Assembly (NCBI RefSeq): GCF_003003005.1
Contig: NZ_PVTR01000003.1
Coordinates: 232,890-296,889, forward strand
Source of the DNA: Mongoliibacter ruber
GTDB lineage: Bacteria; Bacteroidota; Bacteroidia; Cytophagales; Cyclobacteriaceae
DNA: 64,000 nucleotides
Reading direction: 5' to 3'
In this document: positions 1 through 6,542 of the stretch, in pieces
How positions within the stretch are numbered: position 1 is the first letter of the stretch
How the letters are laid out: each line of letters starts with the position of its first letter
Position numbers and translations under genes: made by a program
Notes under the pieces: generated by a model
The model's input: the letters and a program-made list of their open reading frames with translations, nothing else
What the model was told of the DNA's origin: nothing
The model's database searches: none

Positions 1-449
1 TTGGGAGGCTCCTCCAATGTCTTCAAAAAGGCATTGAATGCTTGGTTGGAGAGCATGTGCACCTCATCAATGATATATACTTTGTATTGTCCCTGCTGCG
101 GTGCGTACCTTACTTGCTCCACCAAGTTGCGGATATCCTCCACAGAGTTGTTGGAAGCAGCATCAAGTTCGTGTACATTGAAAGACGCATTGTTATTGAA
201 TGCCTTACAGGAGTCACACTCGTTACAGGCCTCAAAATCAGCCGTAAGATGTTCACAGTTTATGGTTTTGGCCAATATTCTGGCACAAGTGGTCTTACCC
301 ACACCTCTAGGCCCGCAAAATAGAAATGCCTGAGCGAGGTGATTATTTTTGATGGCATTTTTCAAAGTCGTAGTGATATGCCCTTGGCCTACTACACTTT
401 TGAAATTGGAAGGTCTATACTTTCTAGCTGAAACAACAAAATTTTCCAT
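1..449 (-). CDS. dnaX: DNA polymerase III subunit gamma/tau, N-terminal part
   Basis: This is the clamp-loader ATPase that opens the sliding clamp during replication. The gene begins at the ATG complementary to 447-449 and runs off the left edge, so about 149 residues are visible. They include the DnaX-type N terminus (RKYRPSNFKSVVGQ), a Walker A motif (GPRGVGKTT) near residue 50, the zinc-module cysteines (CEHL, then CNECDSC) and a DEVHMLS Walker B/sensor stretch near residue 130. The remaining ATPase lid, collar and tau-specific domains lie outside the window. No regulatory signal is obvious upstream. The identification is secure; whether this lineage makes a separate gamma product cannot be judged from here. 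Confidence 0.95.
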   Translation of the reverse strand, partial: MENFVVSARKYRPSNFKSVVGQGHITTTLKNAIKNNHLAQAFLFCGPRGVGKTTCARILAKTINCEHLTADFEACNECDSCKAFNNNASFNVHELDAASNNSVEDIRNLVEQVRYAPQQGQYKVYIIDEVHMLSNQAFNAFLKTLEEPP

Positions 450-540
450 CACCGCAAGATATAAAATTATTATAATTTAGAACCCGCTCTTTGCGGCAAT
501 CTACTGATATTTTTCGCTAACAGCTTCATTTTGAACCGGA

Positions 541-1329
541 TTAAAAATCAAATGAAATCCCTGTGTTGAAGGAAAAAATAAATGGAGTAATCGGCACGAT
601 AGGTTTATCCTCATAGCTGAAATTAAAACTATTGTTGAAAGAAAAACGGTCCGTGATTTTTGTATTCAAATTGAAGTTTCCATTTACCCTGTTTCGGAAC
701 GCTTCGATCTCCCTGTCACGGCCTACTTGATAATAAATCACGGTGTTGAAATCCACAAATTGATTGATTGTCCACCGCAGTGAAAAATAATTGGAGTTCT
801 TCAAGAACTCCACATTGACAAAATTTTCTTCAACAGGGTGAAACCAAGTTTCATTTTCATACAATGCCCCAAGCCCTATTATAAAAGTGAGTCTTTTACT
901 GTCTATGAGTTTTTTACGCAAAGTACCTCCTGTTATCCATCTTGGAGCCAATCCCCTGAAATTATCAAACGAATACTGTACAAAAGCTTCCAGGTTATTT
1001 TTCTTATCATAATTGAATACTGTTCGGCCATGAATAAGCCCGAAATTGAGGAAATCATTGTCATTGATCCTGAGGTAATCAAAATTTGAAACGAAAATAT
1101 AAGCATGTTTGCCCGGATGATACATAGAGTTAATATCCCATTTGTACCCAAATAAATTCACGGGGGCATCTGCTGCTGCACTCCGGTTAAATACATTCAA
1201 CCCGGCTGTCGTCTTTATTGAAAGGTTTTTTGCGGTATCACTTTTGATCCGATACCTTTCAATGTTTAGAATTTGAGAAAAGGCACTAGAAGAAATAAAA
1301 AAGAGAATTACAAAGGGAATCAGTTTCAA
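541..1329 (-). CDS. DUF481-like outer-membrane beta-barrel protein
   Basis: A predicted secreted protein of 262 residues with a signal peptide (KLIPFVILFFISSSAFSQ) followed by alternating aromatic/polar beta-strand segments and a C-terminal phenylalanine (GISFDF), as in outer-membrane barrels. The sequence resembles the DUF481 family, whose function is unknown. I chose the TTG at 1327-1329 because it places the signal peptide at the N terminus. A GTG at 1440 would add 37 basic residues ahead of the signal sequence and is less likely. The gene lies just downstream of the hydroxyproline epimerase on the same strand and may be cotranscribed with it, but nothing in the protein suggests hydroxyproline metabolism. 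Confidence 0.75.
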   Translation of the reverse strand: MKLIPFVILFFISSSAFSQILNIERYRIKSDTAKNLSIKTTAGLNVFNRSAAADAPVNLFGYKWDINSMYHPGKHAYIFVSNFDYLRINDNDFLNFGLIHGRTVFNYDKKNNLEAFVQYSFDNFRGLAPRWITGGTLRKKLIDSKRLTFIIGLGALYENETWFHPVEENFVNVEFLKNSNYFSLRWTINQFVDFNTVIYYQVGRDREIEAFRNRVNGNFNLNTKITDRFSFNNSFNFSYEDKPIVPITPFIFSFNTGISFDF

Positions 1330-1404
1330 AACAATAGTTGATTTGGTTTCTGCAAAGGTTTTGATTTTTGGCTTGGTATCCAAAAATCCAAGAAGAAGAG
1401 AAAG

Positions 1405-1427
1405 GAATACTTGTATACTGTATTCCC
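1405..1427. repeat. Hairpin between epimerase and DUF481-like gene
   Basis: GGAATAC (1405-1411 region) and GTATTCC form perfect 7-bp arms around a 9-base loop that is itself partly palindromic. On the minus strand the hairpin falls about 20 bases after the epimerase stop and before the preferred start of the DUF481-like gene. A pyrimidine-rich tract follows, but not a clean T run, so it could be a weak terminator or an mRNA processing/attenuation site. Confidence 0.4.
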
Positions 1428-1447
1428 TCTCTTTTCTCACTAATCTT

Positions 1448-2446
1448 CTAAATCACCTGAAAACCATGAACATAAGGATCATCATCATCTAATATAATGG
1501 TGTTGTACCCATAAATCTTAGCCCAACCTTCAATGCTTGGAATAATGGCTGGCTTACCAGCAATCTCAACTACCTCTTCTATCCTTCCTATAAACTTAGA
1601 TCCAATAAAACTTTCGTGGATAAATTCATCTCCTGGTTTCAACAATCCTTTGGCAAACCACTGTGCCATACGGGCCGAAGTTCCCGTACCACAAGGAGAA
1701 CGGTCGATGGCTTTTTCGCCATAAAAAACAGCATTTCTAGCTGTACTGGATTCATCTAGCGTTTTTCCCGTCCAAAGCACATGCGAAAGTCCTTTGATCT
1801 GAGGATATTCGGGATGAACAAAGTCGTATTTTTCATTCATTTTTTGCCGGAGATTTCTAGCCATTGAGACCAATTGTTCTGCCTTGAAATTCTCCAAGCC
1901 AGAAAAGTTCTCTTGGGGATCAACTATACAATAAAAATTGCCCCCATAGGCAACATCAACAGTAAGTTTACCCAGTTCCTCACTTTCAATTTCCAAGCCT
2001 TCGGCTGCCAAAAAACTTTTCACATTGGTCAATTTGACAGAAGTGACTTTCTTTCCTTCTTGCTTGTATTCTACCAAAACCAGTCCCGCAGGGGCTTCCA
2101 TTCTTAGGAACCCGGGTGTTTTGGGTTCAATCAAACCTTCCTCTATGGCAATGGTAATCGTACCAATAGTCCCGTGACCACACATAGGCAGACAGCCTGA
2201 AGTTTCGATAAAGAGGACTGCAAAATCATTATCAGGGTCATGTGGTGGAAAAAGCATGGACCCAGACATCATATCATGTCCTCGGGGCTCAAACATCAAT
2301 CCTGTCCTGATCCAATCAAGGTTTTCTAAAAAATATTGCCTTTTTTCGAGCATGTTATTTCCTTTCAAAAAAGGAACTCCCCCTGCCACCACCCGCACAG
2401 GGTTGCCACAGGTATGTGCATCAATACATTGGAAGGTTTTTCTCAT
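1448..2446 (-). CDS. 4-hydroxyproline 2-epimerase (proline racemase family)
   Basis: Predicted to convert trans-4-hydroxy-L-proline to cis-4-hydroxy-D-proline in the cytoplasm, the first step of hydroxyproline breakdown. The 332-residue protein is the usual length for the family. Both catalytic cysteines are visible: Cys89 in MCGHGTIG and Cys252 in SPCGTGTSA. A threonine at the second position would instead mark a 3-hydroxyproline dehydratase, so the two-cysteine arrangement supports an epimerase. It is the last pathway gene of the minus-strand cluster, after the DapA-like deaminase and the dehydrogenase. Its ATG lies only 8 bases from the 11-bp tandem array at 2455-2542, so the array occupies its 5' leader. 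Proline itself as substrate cannot be excluded from sequence, but the neighbours favour hydroxyproline. Confidence 0.92.
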   Translation of the reverse strand: MRKTFQCIDAHTCGNPVRVVAGGVPFLKGNNMLEKRQYFLENLDWIRTGLMFEPRGHDMMSGSMLFPPHDPDNDFAVLFIETSGCLPMCGHGTIGTITIAIEEGLIEPKTPGFLRMEAPAGLVLVEYKQEGKKVTSVKLTNVKSFLAAEGLEIESEELGKLTVDVAYGGNFYCIVDPQENFSGLENFKAEQLVSMARNLRQKMNEKYDFVHPEYPQIKGLSHVLWTGKTLDESSTARNAVFYGEKAIDRSPCGTGTSARMAQWFAKGLLKPGDEFIHESFIGSKFIGRIEEVVEIAGKPAIIPSIEGWAKIYGYNTIILDDDDPYVHGFQVI

Positions 2447-2454
2447 ATTTTAAA

Positions 2455-2542
2455 TTGAAATACGGTAGAAATAAGATTGAAATAAAGTGGATATATGGTT
2501 GAAATACAGTTGAAATATGATGGAAATAGAGTGGATATATGA
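2455..2542. repeat. Tandem array of eight 11-bp units
   Basis: Eight consecutive 11-base units follow the consensus TKGAAATANRG, in exact register and without a gap: TTGAAATACGG, TAGAAATAAGA, TTGAAATAAAG, TGGATATATGG, TTGAAATACAG, TTGAAATATGA, TGGAAATAGAG, TGGATATATGA. A decayed ninth unit follows at 2543. The array lies in the leader of the epimerase gene. A second array of the same unit lies at 4204-4280 in front of the dehydrogenase. The 11-base period is close to one DNA turn. Confidence 0.85.
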
Positions 2543-2570
2543 TTGATCTAAATTGCTGGCCTATTTCAAT

Positions 2571-2611
2571 AATATTTCGCGAACCTGTCTGCTGACAGGT
2601 AGAACATATTT
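2571..2611. repeat. 41-bp direct repeat with hairpin, copy 1
   Basis: First copy of a 41-base direct repeat; the second copy starts exactly 70 bases later at 2641 and differs at only a few positions. Each contains a perfect 7-bp hairpin, here ACCTGTC-TGCT-GACAGGT at 2583-2600. Around the hairpins lie TATTTC-type 11-mers, the reverse complement of the unit in the neighbouring array, so the two halves of this intergenic gap are inverted with respect to each other. Confidence 0.8.
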
Positions 2612-2640
2612 CTATTGTATTTCGCAAAGCGTATCTCTAC

Positions 2641-2681
2641 AATATCTCGCGAACCTGTCTGCCGACAGGTAGAGTATATTT
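2641..2681. repeat. 41-bp direct repeat with hairpin, copy 2
   Basis: Second copy of the repeat at 2571-2611. The hairpin is ACCTGTC-TGCC-GACAGGT at 2653-2670; the loop change (T to C) leaves the stem intact, as expected if the stem is what is conserved. The copy lies just downstream of the dehydrogenase stop on the minus strand, so one or both hairpins may also act in 3'-end formation. Confidence 0.8.
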
Positions 2682-2713
2682 ATACAATATTTCAGCAATG
2701 CTATTTTTCTACA

Positions 2714-4159
2714 TTATTTTCTAAAATCCCCATCCATCATTCTCCAAATACCTAAAGGGTTCTCATCTTTCAAGGCATCAGGAAGCAAATCTTGCGGCAT
2801 ATCCTGAAAGGCGATGGGTCTTGCAAAACGTTTGATGGCACCAGAACCTACTGAAGTATACCGACTGTCTGTAGTAGAAGGGTATGGTCCTCCGTGCTGC
2901 ATTGCATGACCTACTTCAACTCCAGTTGGAACACCTTTAAACAGTAACCTGCCACATTTTTCTTCCAATAGGTTGATCAAGTCAATTTTATTGGACAATT
3001 CCGCATCCTCTCCCCAAAGAGTAATGGTCAATTGTCCATGAAGCCGCTGTGCAATAGCGTAGAGTTCATTGAAATTTTCATAGACAACCATGAGTGCAAA
3101 AGAGCCAAAAACCTCTTGTTGAAAATGGTCATCTTCCAGCCAATCTCCAGCTTTGATTTTGGCTAGTGCGGGATAGGCTTTGATCAAGTCTTTGGCCTTT
3201 GCCACCTGAACCCATTCCAATTCCTTCCGTTCTTTCATGCTCTCCAAGGACTTGTAGTAAGCTTCTGCAATACCTTCATTCAGCATAGGCGCCGCAGCGA
3301 TTTCTTCTAGCTCATTTTTGACAGCCTCAGCAAAAGTCTCAGCATGCACACTTGGAACCATAATCAATCCAGGATTGGTGCAAAATTGCCCTGCTCCCAG
3401 TGTCAGAGAGCCCACAAAAGCTTTTGCCATGGATGCTACATTTGCTCCAAGCTTCTCCTTCAGTGCAATGATCGGATTGACAGAGCCCATTTCAGCAAAA
3501 ACAGGAATGGGTTCCGGCCTTTGACTTGCAAGGTCAAACAATGCCTTCCCTCCCGTAAATGAACCTGTGAACGCCACTGCTTTGGCTATTGGGTGCTTCA
3601 CCAAAGCCTGCCCCTCTGCGATCCCCCCTTCCACATGGGTGAAAACCCCTATCGGTAAATTAGAATCAATTACGGCTTTGTGAATCACCTGAGCCACCAA
3701 TTTGGATGTCTCAGGGTGAGCCGGATGACCTTTGTAAATAACAGGGCAACCCGCTGCCAAGGCAGAAATGGTATCACCACCAGCCGTAGAAAAAGCCAAA
3801 GGAAAATTACTCGCTCCGAAAACAACAACAGGTCCTAGTGGCGTCAATATTCTACGAAGATCAGGTTTTGGCGCCGGCGTCCTTTCAGGATCTGCATGGT
3901 CAATCACTGCCTCTACCCAAGTCCCTTCTTCTACTAGCTTCGCAAATAGCCTAATCTGACCGGCAGTCCTGCCTAGTTCGCCAGTGATCCTACCTTCAGG
4001 AAGATTGGACTCCTCAGAAGCCAAGGGAATCAGACTTCCCTTTTCTGCTTCCAAACCATCAGCTATTCTTTTCAAAAAAGCAGCTTTTTCTTTTCCTGTT
4101 ATCTTTTTATAGTATAAAAATGCTTCCTGAGCAGATTGGAATATTTTGTCGAAATTCAT
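2714..4159 (-). CDS. Alpha-ketoglutarate semialdehyde dehydrogenase
   Basis: An aldehyde dehydrogenase of 481 residues predicted to oxidise alpha-ketoglutarate semialdehyde (2,5-dioxopentanoate) to alpha-ketoglutarate with NAD(P)+, the last step of hydroxyproline breakdown. The catalytic cysteine is Cys260 in GAGQFCTNPG and the general base is Glu223 in FAEMGSVNP; the Rossmann-side FTGS motif lies near residue 198. The length and the short C terminus match the bacterial KGSADH branch rather than betaine-type enzymes. Position between the deaminase and the epimerase supports this substrate. The same enzyme type also serves pentose and glucarate pathways, so the assignment to hydroxyproline rests on neighbours. 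Confidence 0.88.
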   Translation of the reverse strand: MNFDKIFQSAQEAFLYYKKITGKEKAAFLKRIADGLEAEKGSLIPLASEESNLPEGRITGELGRTAGQIRLFAKLVEEGTWVEAVIDHADPERTPAPKPDLRRILTPLGPVVVFGASNFPLAFSTAGGDTISALAAGCPVIYKGHPAHPETSKLVAQVIHKAVIDSNLPIGVFTHVEGGIAEGQALVKHPIAKAVAFTGSFTGGKALFDLASQRPEPIPVFAEMGSVNPIIALKEKLGANVASMAKAFVGSLTLGAGQFCTNPGLIMVPSVHAETFAEAVKNELEEIAAAPMLNEGIAEAYYKSLESMKERKELEWVQVAKAKDLIKAYPALAKIKAGDWLEDDHFQQEVFGSFALMVVYENFNELYAIAQRLHGQLTITLWGEDAELSNKIDLINLLEEKCGRLLFKGVPTGVEVGHAMQHGGPYPSTTDSRYTSVGSGAIKRFARPIAFQDMPQDLLPDALKDENPLGIWRMMDGDFRK

Positions 4160-4203
4160 GGTGATTTTAGTTTAAAATTGAAAGTAATTGGTATTTCAAG
4201 TGT

Positions 4204-4280
4204 TTGAAATATAATTGTAATAAAGTAGATATAGGGTGGAAATACAATTGAAATAAGGCAGAAATACAGTGGAAATATTT
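4204..4280. repeat. Tandem array of seven 11-bp units
   Basis: Seven 11-base units in exact register: TTGAAATATAA, TTGTAATAAAG, TAGATATAGGG, TGGAAATACAA, TTGAAATAAGG, CAGAAATACAG, TGGAAATATTT. They match the consensus of the array at 2455-2542. An inverted TATTTCAC-type segment follows to about 4312. The array lies 44 bases upstream of the dehydrogenase start, inside the 173-base gap of the hydroxyproline cluster. Confidence 0.82.
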
Positions 4281-4332
4281 CAATATATTTCACTGACGGC
4301 ACATTTCTACCAAATTCCCTTTCCTTCCCCGA

Positions 4333-5223
4333 TCAAATTTTCGGCCTATGCTCCAATCCTCTCTTGATTATATTCTCTACTTTCGCCCTTTCTTCTCCTA
4401 CCAAGGTCAAGCGTGGTGCTCTTACCCACTCTGTTCCTATGCCTGCCATTTGTTCAGCGAGTTTGATATATTGTACAAGTTTTGGATGGATATCAAGTTC
4501 CAATAAAGGTAAAAACCAACGGTATATTTTCAAGGCCTCTTCATTTTTACCTTCCTTTACCAAGTTATAGACAGCCACAGTTTCATTAGGGAAAGCACAG
4601 ACTAGACCAGCGACCCATCCATCTGCTCCCATCACAAGTTCTTCCATGGCAAGGGTATCTACGCCGCAGAGCAATTTGAAACGGTCTCCAAACCTGTTGC
4701 GCATACGGGTGACATTAGATATATCTCTCGTAGATTCCTTGATGGCTTGTATATTATCACATTCAGCCAATTCCTCAAACATAGAAATGGTCACCAAGGT
4801 CTTATAATCCACAGGATTGTTGTAGATCATAATTGGTAAATCAGTACTATTGGCTACAGCTTTGAAATAGGTCACCACTTCTCTATGGTCCGCAGCATAT
4901 CGCATGGGAGGTAAAATCATCAAACCTGAAGCCCCTAGCTCCTTGGCCTTTTCTGCCCAAAAAATAGCATCTCTGGTTGCGCCTTCAGCAATATTAAGGA
5001 TGACGGGAACCCTACCATTGATATACTTCACTGTTTCACTGGTGAGTTTGATTTTTTCTTCAAAAGAAAGTACAGAGGATTCCCCTAAAGTACCCCCGAG
5101 AATTATCCCGTTTACTCCTGCCTCTAATTGGGCATCAATGTTTTTGAAAAACATGTCCATATCCAAGCTACCGTCTTGATGGAATTTAGTCGTTACTGCC
5201 GGAAATACGCCTTTCCAATTCAT
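4333..5223 (-). CDS. DapA-family Pyr4H2C deaminase, hydroxyproline pathway
   Basis: A class I aldolase-fold protein of 296 residues in the dihydrodipicolinate synthase/N-acetylneuraminate lyase family. Lys162 (AIKEST) is the Schiff-base lysine, Tyr134 lies in YNNP, and GGTLGESS near residue 43 is the substrate-carboxylate loop. True DapA carries GTTGE at that loop, so lysine biosynthesis is unlikely. With the neighbouring epimerase and semialdehyde dehydrogenase, the best assignment is delta-1-pyrroline-4-hydroxy-2-carboxylate deaminase, which yields alpha-ketoglutarate semialdehyde. It is the first gene of the minus-strand cluster and is divergent from the AraC regulator. A TAnnTTTG element lies about 36 bases upstream of its ATG. 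Confidence 0.85.
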   Translation of the reverse strand: MNWKGVFPAVTTKFHQDGSLDMDMFFKNIDAQLEAGVNGIILGGTLGESSVLSFEEKIKLTSETVKYINGRVPVILNIAEGATRDAIFWAEKAKELGASGLMILPPMRYAADHREVVTYFKAVANSTDLPIMIYNNPVDYKTLVTISMFEELAECDNIQAIKESTRDISNVTRMRNRFGDRFKLLCGVDTLAMEELVMGADGWVAGLVCAFPNETVAVYNLVKEGKNEEALKIYRWFLPLLELDIHPKLVQYIKLAEQMAGIGTEWVRAPRLTLVGEERAKVENIIKRGLEHRPKI

Positions 5224-5258
5224 ATGTATACTGTTAAGGTTAAATTCAATATTTTACT

Positions 5259-5266
5259 CAAAGTTA
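5259..5266 (-). promoter_or_regulatory. -7 element for the hydroxyproline cluster
   Basis: The minus strand reads TAACTTTG, a match to the Bacteroidota -7 consensus TAnnTTTG, about 36 bases upstream of the deaminase ATG. No convincing -33 TTTG is seen at the usual distance, which would fit a promoter needing an activator such as the divergent AraC protein. Confidence 0.45.
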
Positions 5267-5323
5267 AACATAAACCAAGCCTGATCTCCACACAGAATTA
5301 ATCCAAATCAATACTATATTGAT

Positions 5324-5380
5324 TATAATGGTAATATATATCTTAATTTTCATTAATATTATACCACTATAACCATAATA
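5324..5380. promoter_or_regulatory. Candidate AraC-family binding sites
   Basis: The 193-base divergent region holds TATAATGGTA at 5324-5333 (plus), TATAGTGGTA at 5362-5371 (minus), and the related TATTATGGTT partly overlapping it at 5371-5380 (minus). The two minus-strand copies form a short direct repeat, the arrangement AraC-type regulators often bind. They lie upstream of the -7 element for the catabolic genes. Confidence 0.35.
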
Positions 5381-5416
5381 TTAAGAACATCAGCATAAGT
5401 CCACAGTTGAAAAAAT

Positions 5417-6313
5417 ATGACCCGCAAAATCATATCCTTCCAAATACCTAAATCCAATAAGGAGTTTGTTCGCTATCAGGTGGATTCGGGAAGGTATTTT
5501 TATGACAAATTACACCAACACCCACAGTGGCAACTGACAATGATCAAAGAAGGAAGTGGTCAGCTAATGGTTGGAGATTACTTGGGCAGGTTTGAACCTG
5601 GAGATATTTTTCTCTTTTCTTCTAATATGCCTCATGTATTTCGTTCAGACAGTGCATACTTTGACGAAAATGGCGAAAAGCATTCTTTGGGCTATACCAT
5701 ATTTTTTGATTTTGACGCATTGGGCTCAGAGGTTATGGAGGTAGACGAATTAGCTGGCCTAAACCAATGGCTTCAACAAACTAAGGGGAGTTTTGCTATT
5801 CATGGTCAAAACAAAAAAACATTAGGTAATAGTATCGCTGATTTTGCCACTAAAGAGGGTTTGGATAAATTATTGTCTGCTTTTCAGATTTTGCGAATGC
5901 TTCAACAACCGGATATCTTATCATCGCTCAATCAAATTATCCTTCAAAAAAACTATACCGAAACTGAAGGAAAACGAATGGGGCAGGTGATGTCTTTTAT
6001 ACTTTCAAATAGTCATGAGACCATAAGTCTACAGGAGGTATCCAACAAAGCAAATTTGAGTAAGGAAGCATTTTGCCGGTTTTTCAAAGAAAGGACAGGT
6101 AAGACCTTCACAGAATTTCTGACCCAGGTCAGAATCCACCAAGCTTGCCAATTATTGCAGGAAAAAGACCTGAGTATTTCACAAATTGCCTATCAATGTG
6201 GCTTTCAGAATCTTTCTTATTTCAATAGGGCTTTCAAAAAAATTCAGGAAGAGACGCCCAAGGAGTTTAGAGGACGAGTATCTAAGCTTGGTTCGACGGT
6301 GTACTCAATTTAA
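5417..6313 (+). CDS. AraC-family transcriptional regulator
   Basis: A 298-residue regulator with an N-terminal cupin-like sensing domain (residues about 15-120, including HQHPQWQLTMIKEGSGQL) and a C-terminal pair of helix-turn-helix motifs (about 195-290). The second HTH carries the signature ISQIAYQCGFQNLSYFNRAFKK followed by a P-x-EFR end. It is divergent from the hydroxyproline genes with 193 bases between the starts, so it is probably their activator, responding to hydroxyproline or a pathway intermediate (inferred from position). The ATG at 5417 is the only suitable start. A strong terminator begins at its stop codon. Confidence 0.88.
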   Translation: MTRKIISFQIPKSNKEFVRYQVDSGRYFYDKLHQHPQWQLTMIKEGSGQLMVGDYLGRFEPGDIFLFSSNMPHVFRSDSAYFDENGEKHSLGYTIFFDFDALGSEVMEVDELAGLNQWLQQTKGSFAIHGQNKKTLGNSIADFATKEGLDKLLSAFQILRMLQQPDILSSLNQIILQKNYTETEGKRMGQVMSFILSNSHETISLQEVSNKANLSKEAFCRFFKERTGKTFTEFLTQVRIHQACQLLQEKDLSISQIAYQCGFQNLSYFNRAFKKIQEETPKEFRGRVSKLGSTVYSI

Positions 6314-6375
6314 ATCATCCCTGCAAGTCTAAAAACATATTCTAGATTTGCAGGGATGATTAATGAGTTTTTATT
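6313..6375 (+). terminator. Terminator of the AraC gene
   Basis: Arms 6313-6331 and 6343-6361 pair over 19 positions (one G-U in RNA) around an 11-base loop, followed by a short T-rich tract (gagttttta). The stem begins at the last base of the stop codon. Confidence 0.75.
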
Positions 6376-6542
6376 TCAATAAAAGGTATCAGTTTTATCC
6401 AAAACCCTCCCCATGAATATCAGAATCTTAAAAAGACTTTCTCAATTAGTTAAATAGATGATTTACCAATCTTAAATTTCAACTTTTCATCTACTTTTAT
6501 TTCCGCTATATTTCATTTTACTAACCACCAAGTACCTCAAAC

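Noticed and set aside
2421-2627. Minus-strand frame of 68 codons through the 11-bp array
   Set aside because: The amino-acid pattern (repeated YFHHIS/HFIS) only reflects the tandem DNA repeat, and it overlaps the epimerase start.
2455-4280. CRISPR array
   Set aside because: Units are 11 bases with no spacers and there are no cas genes; this is a simple tandem repeat.
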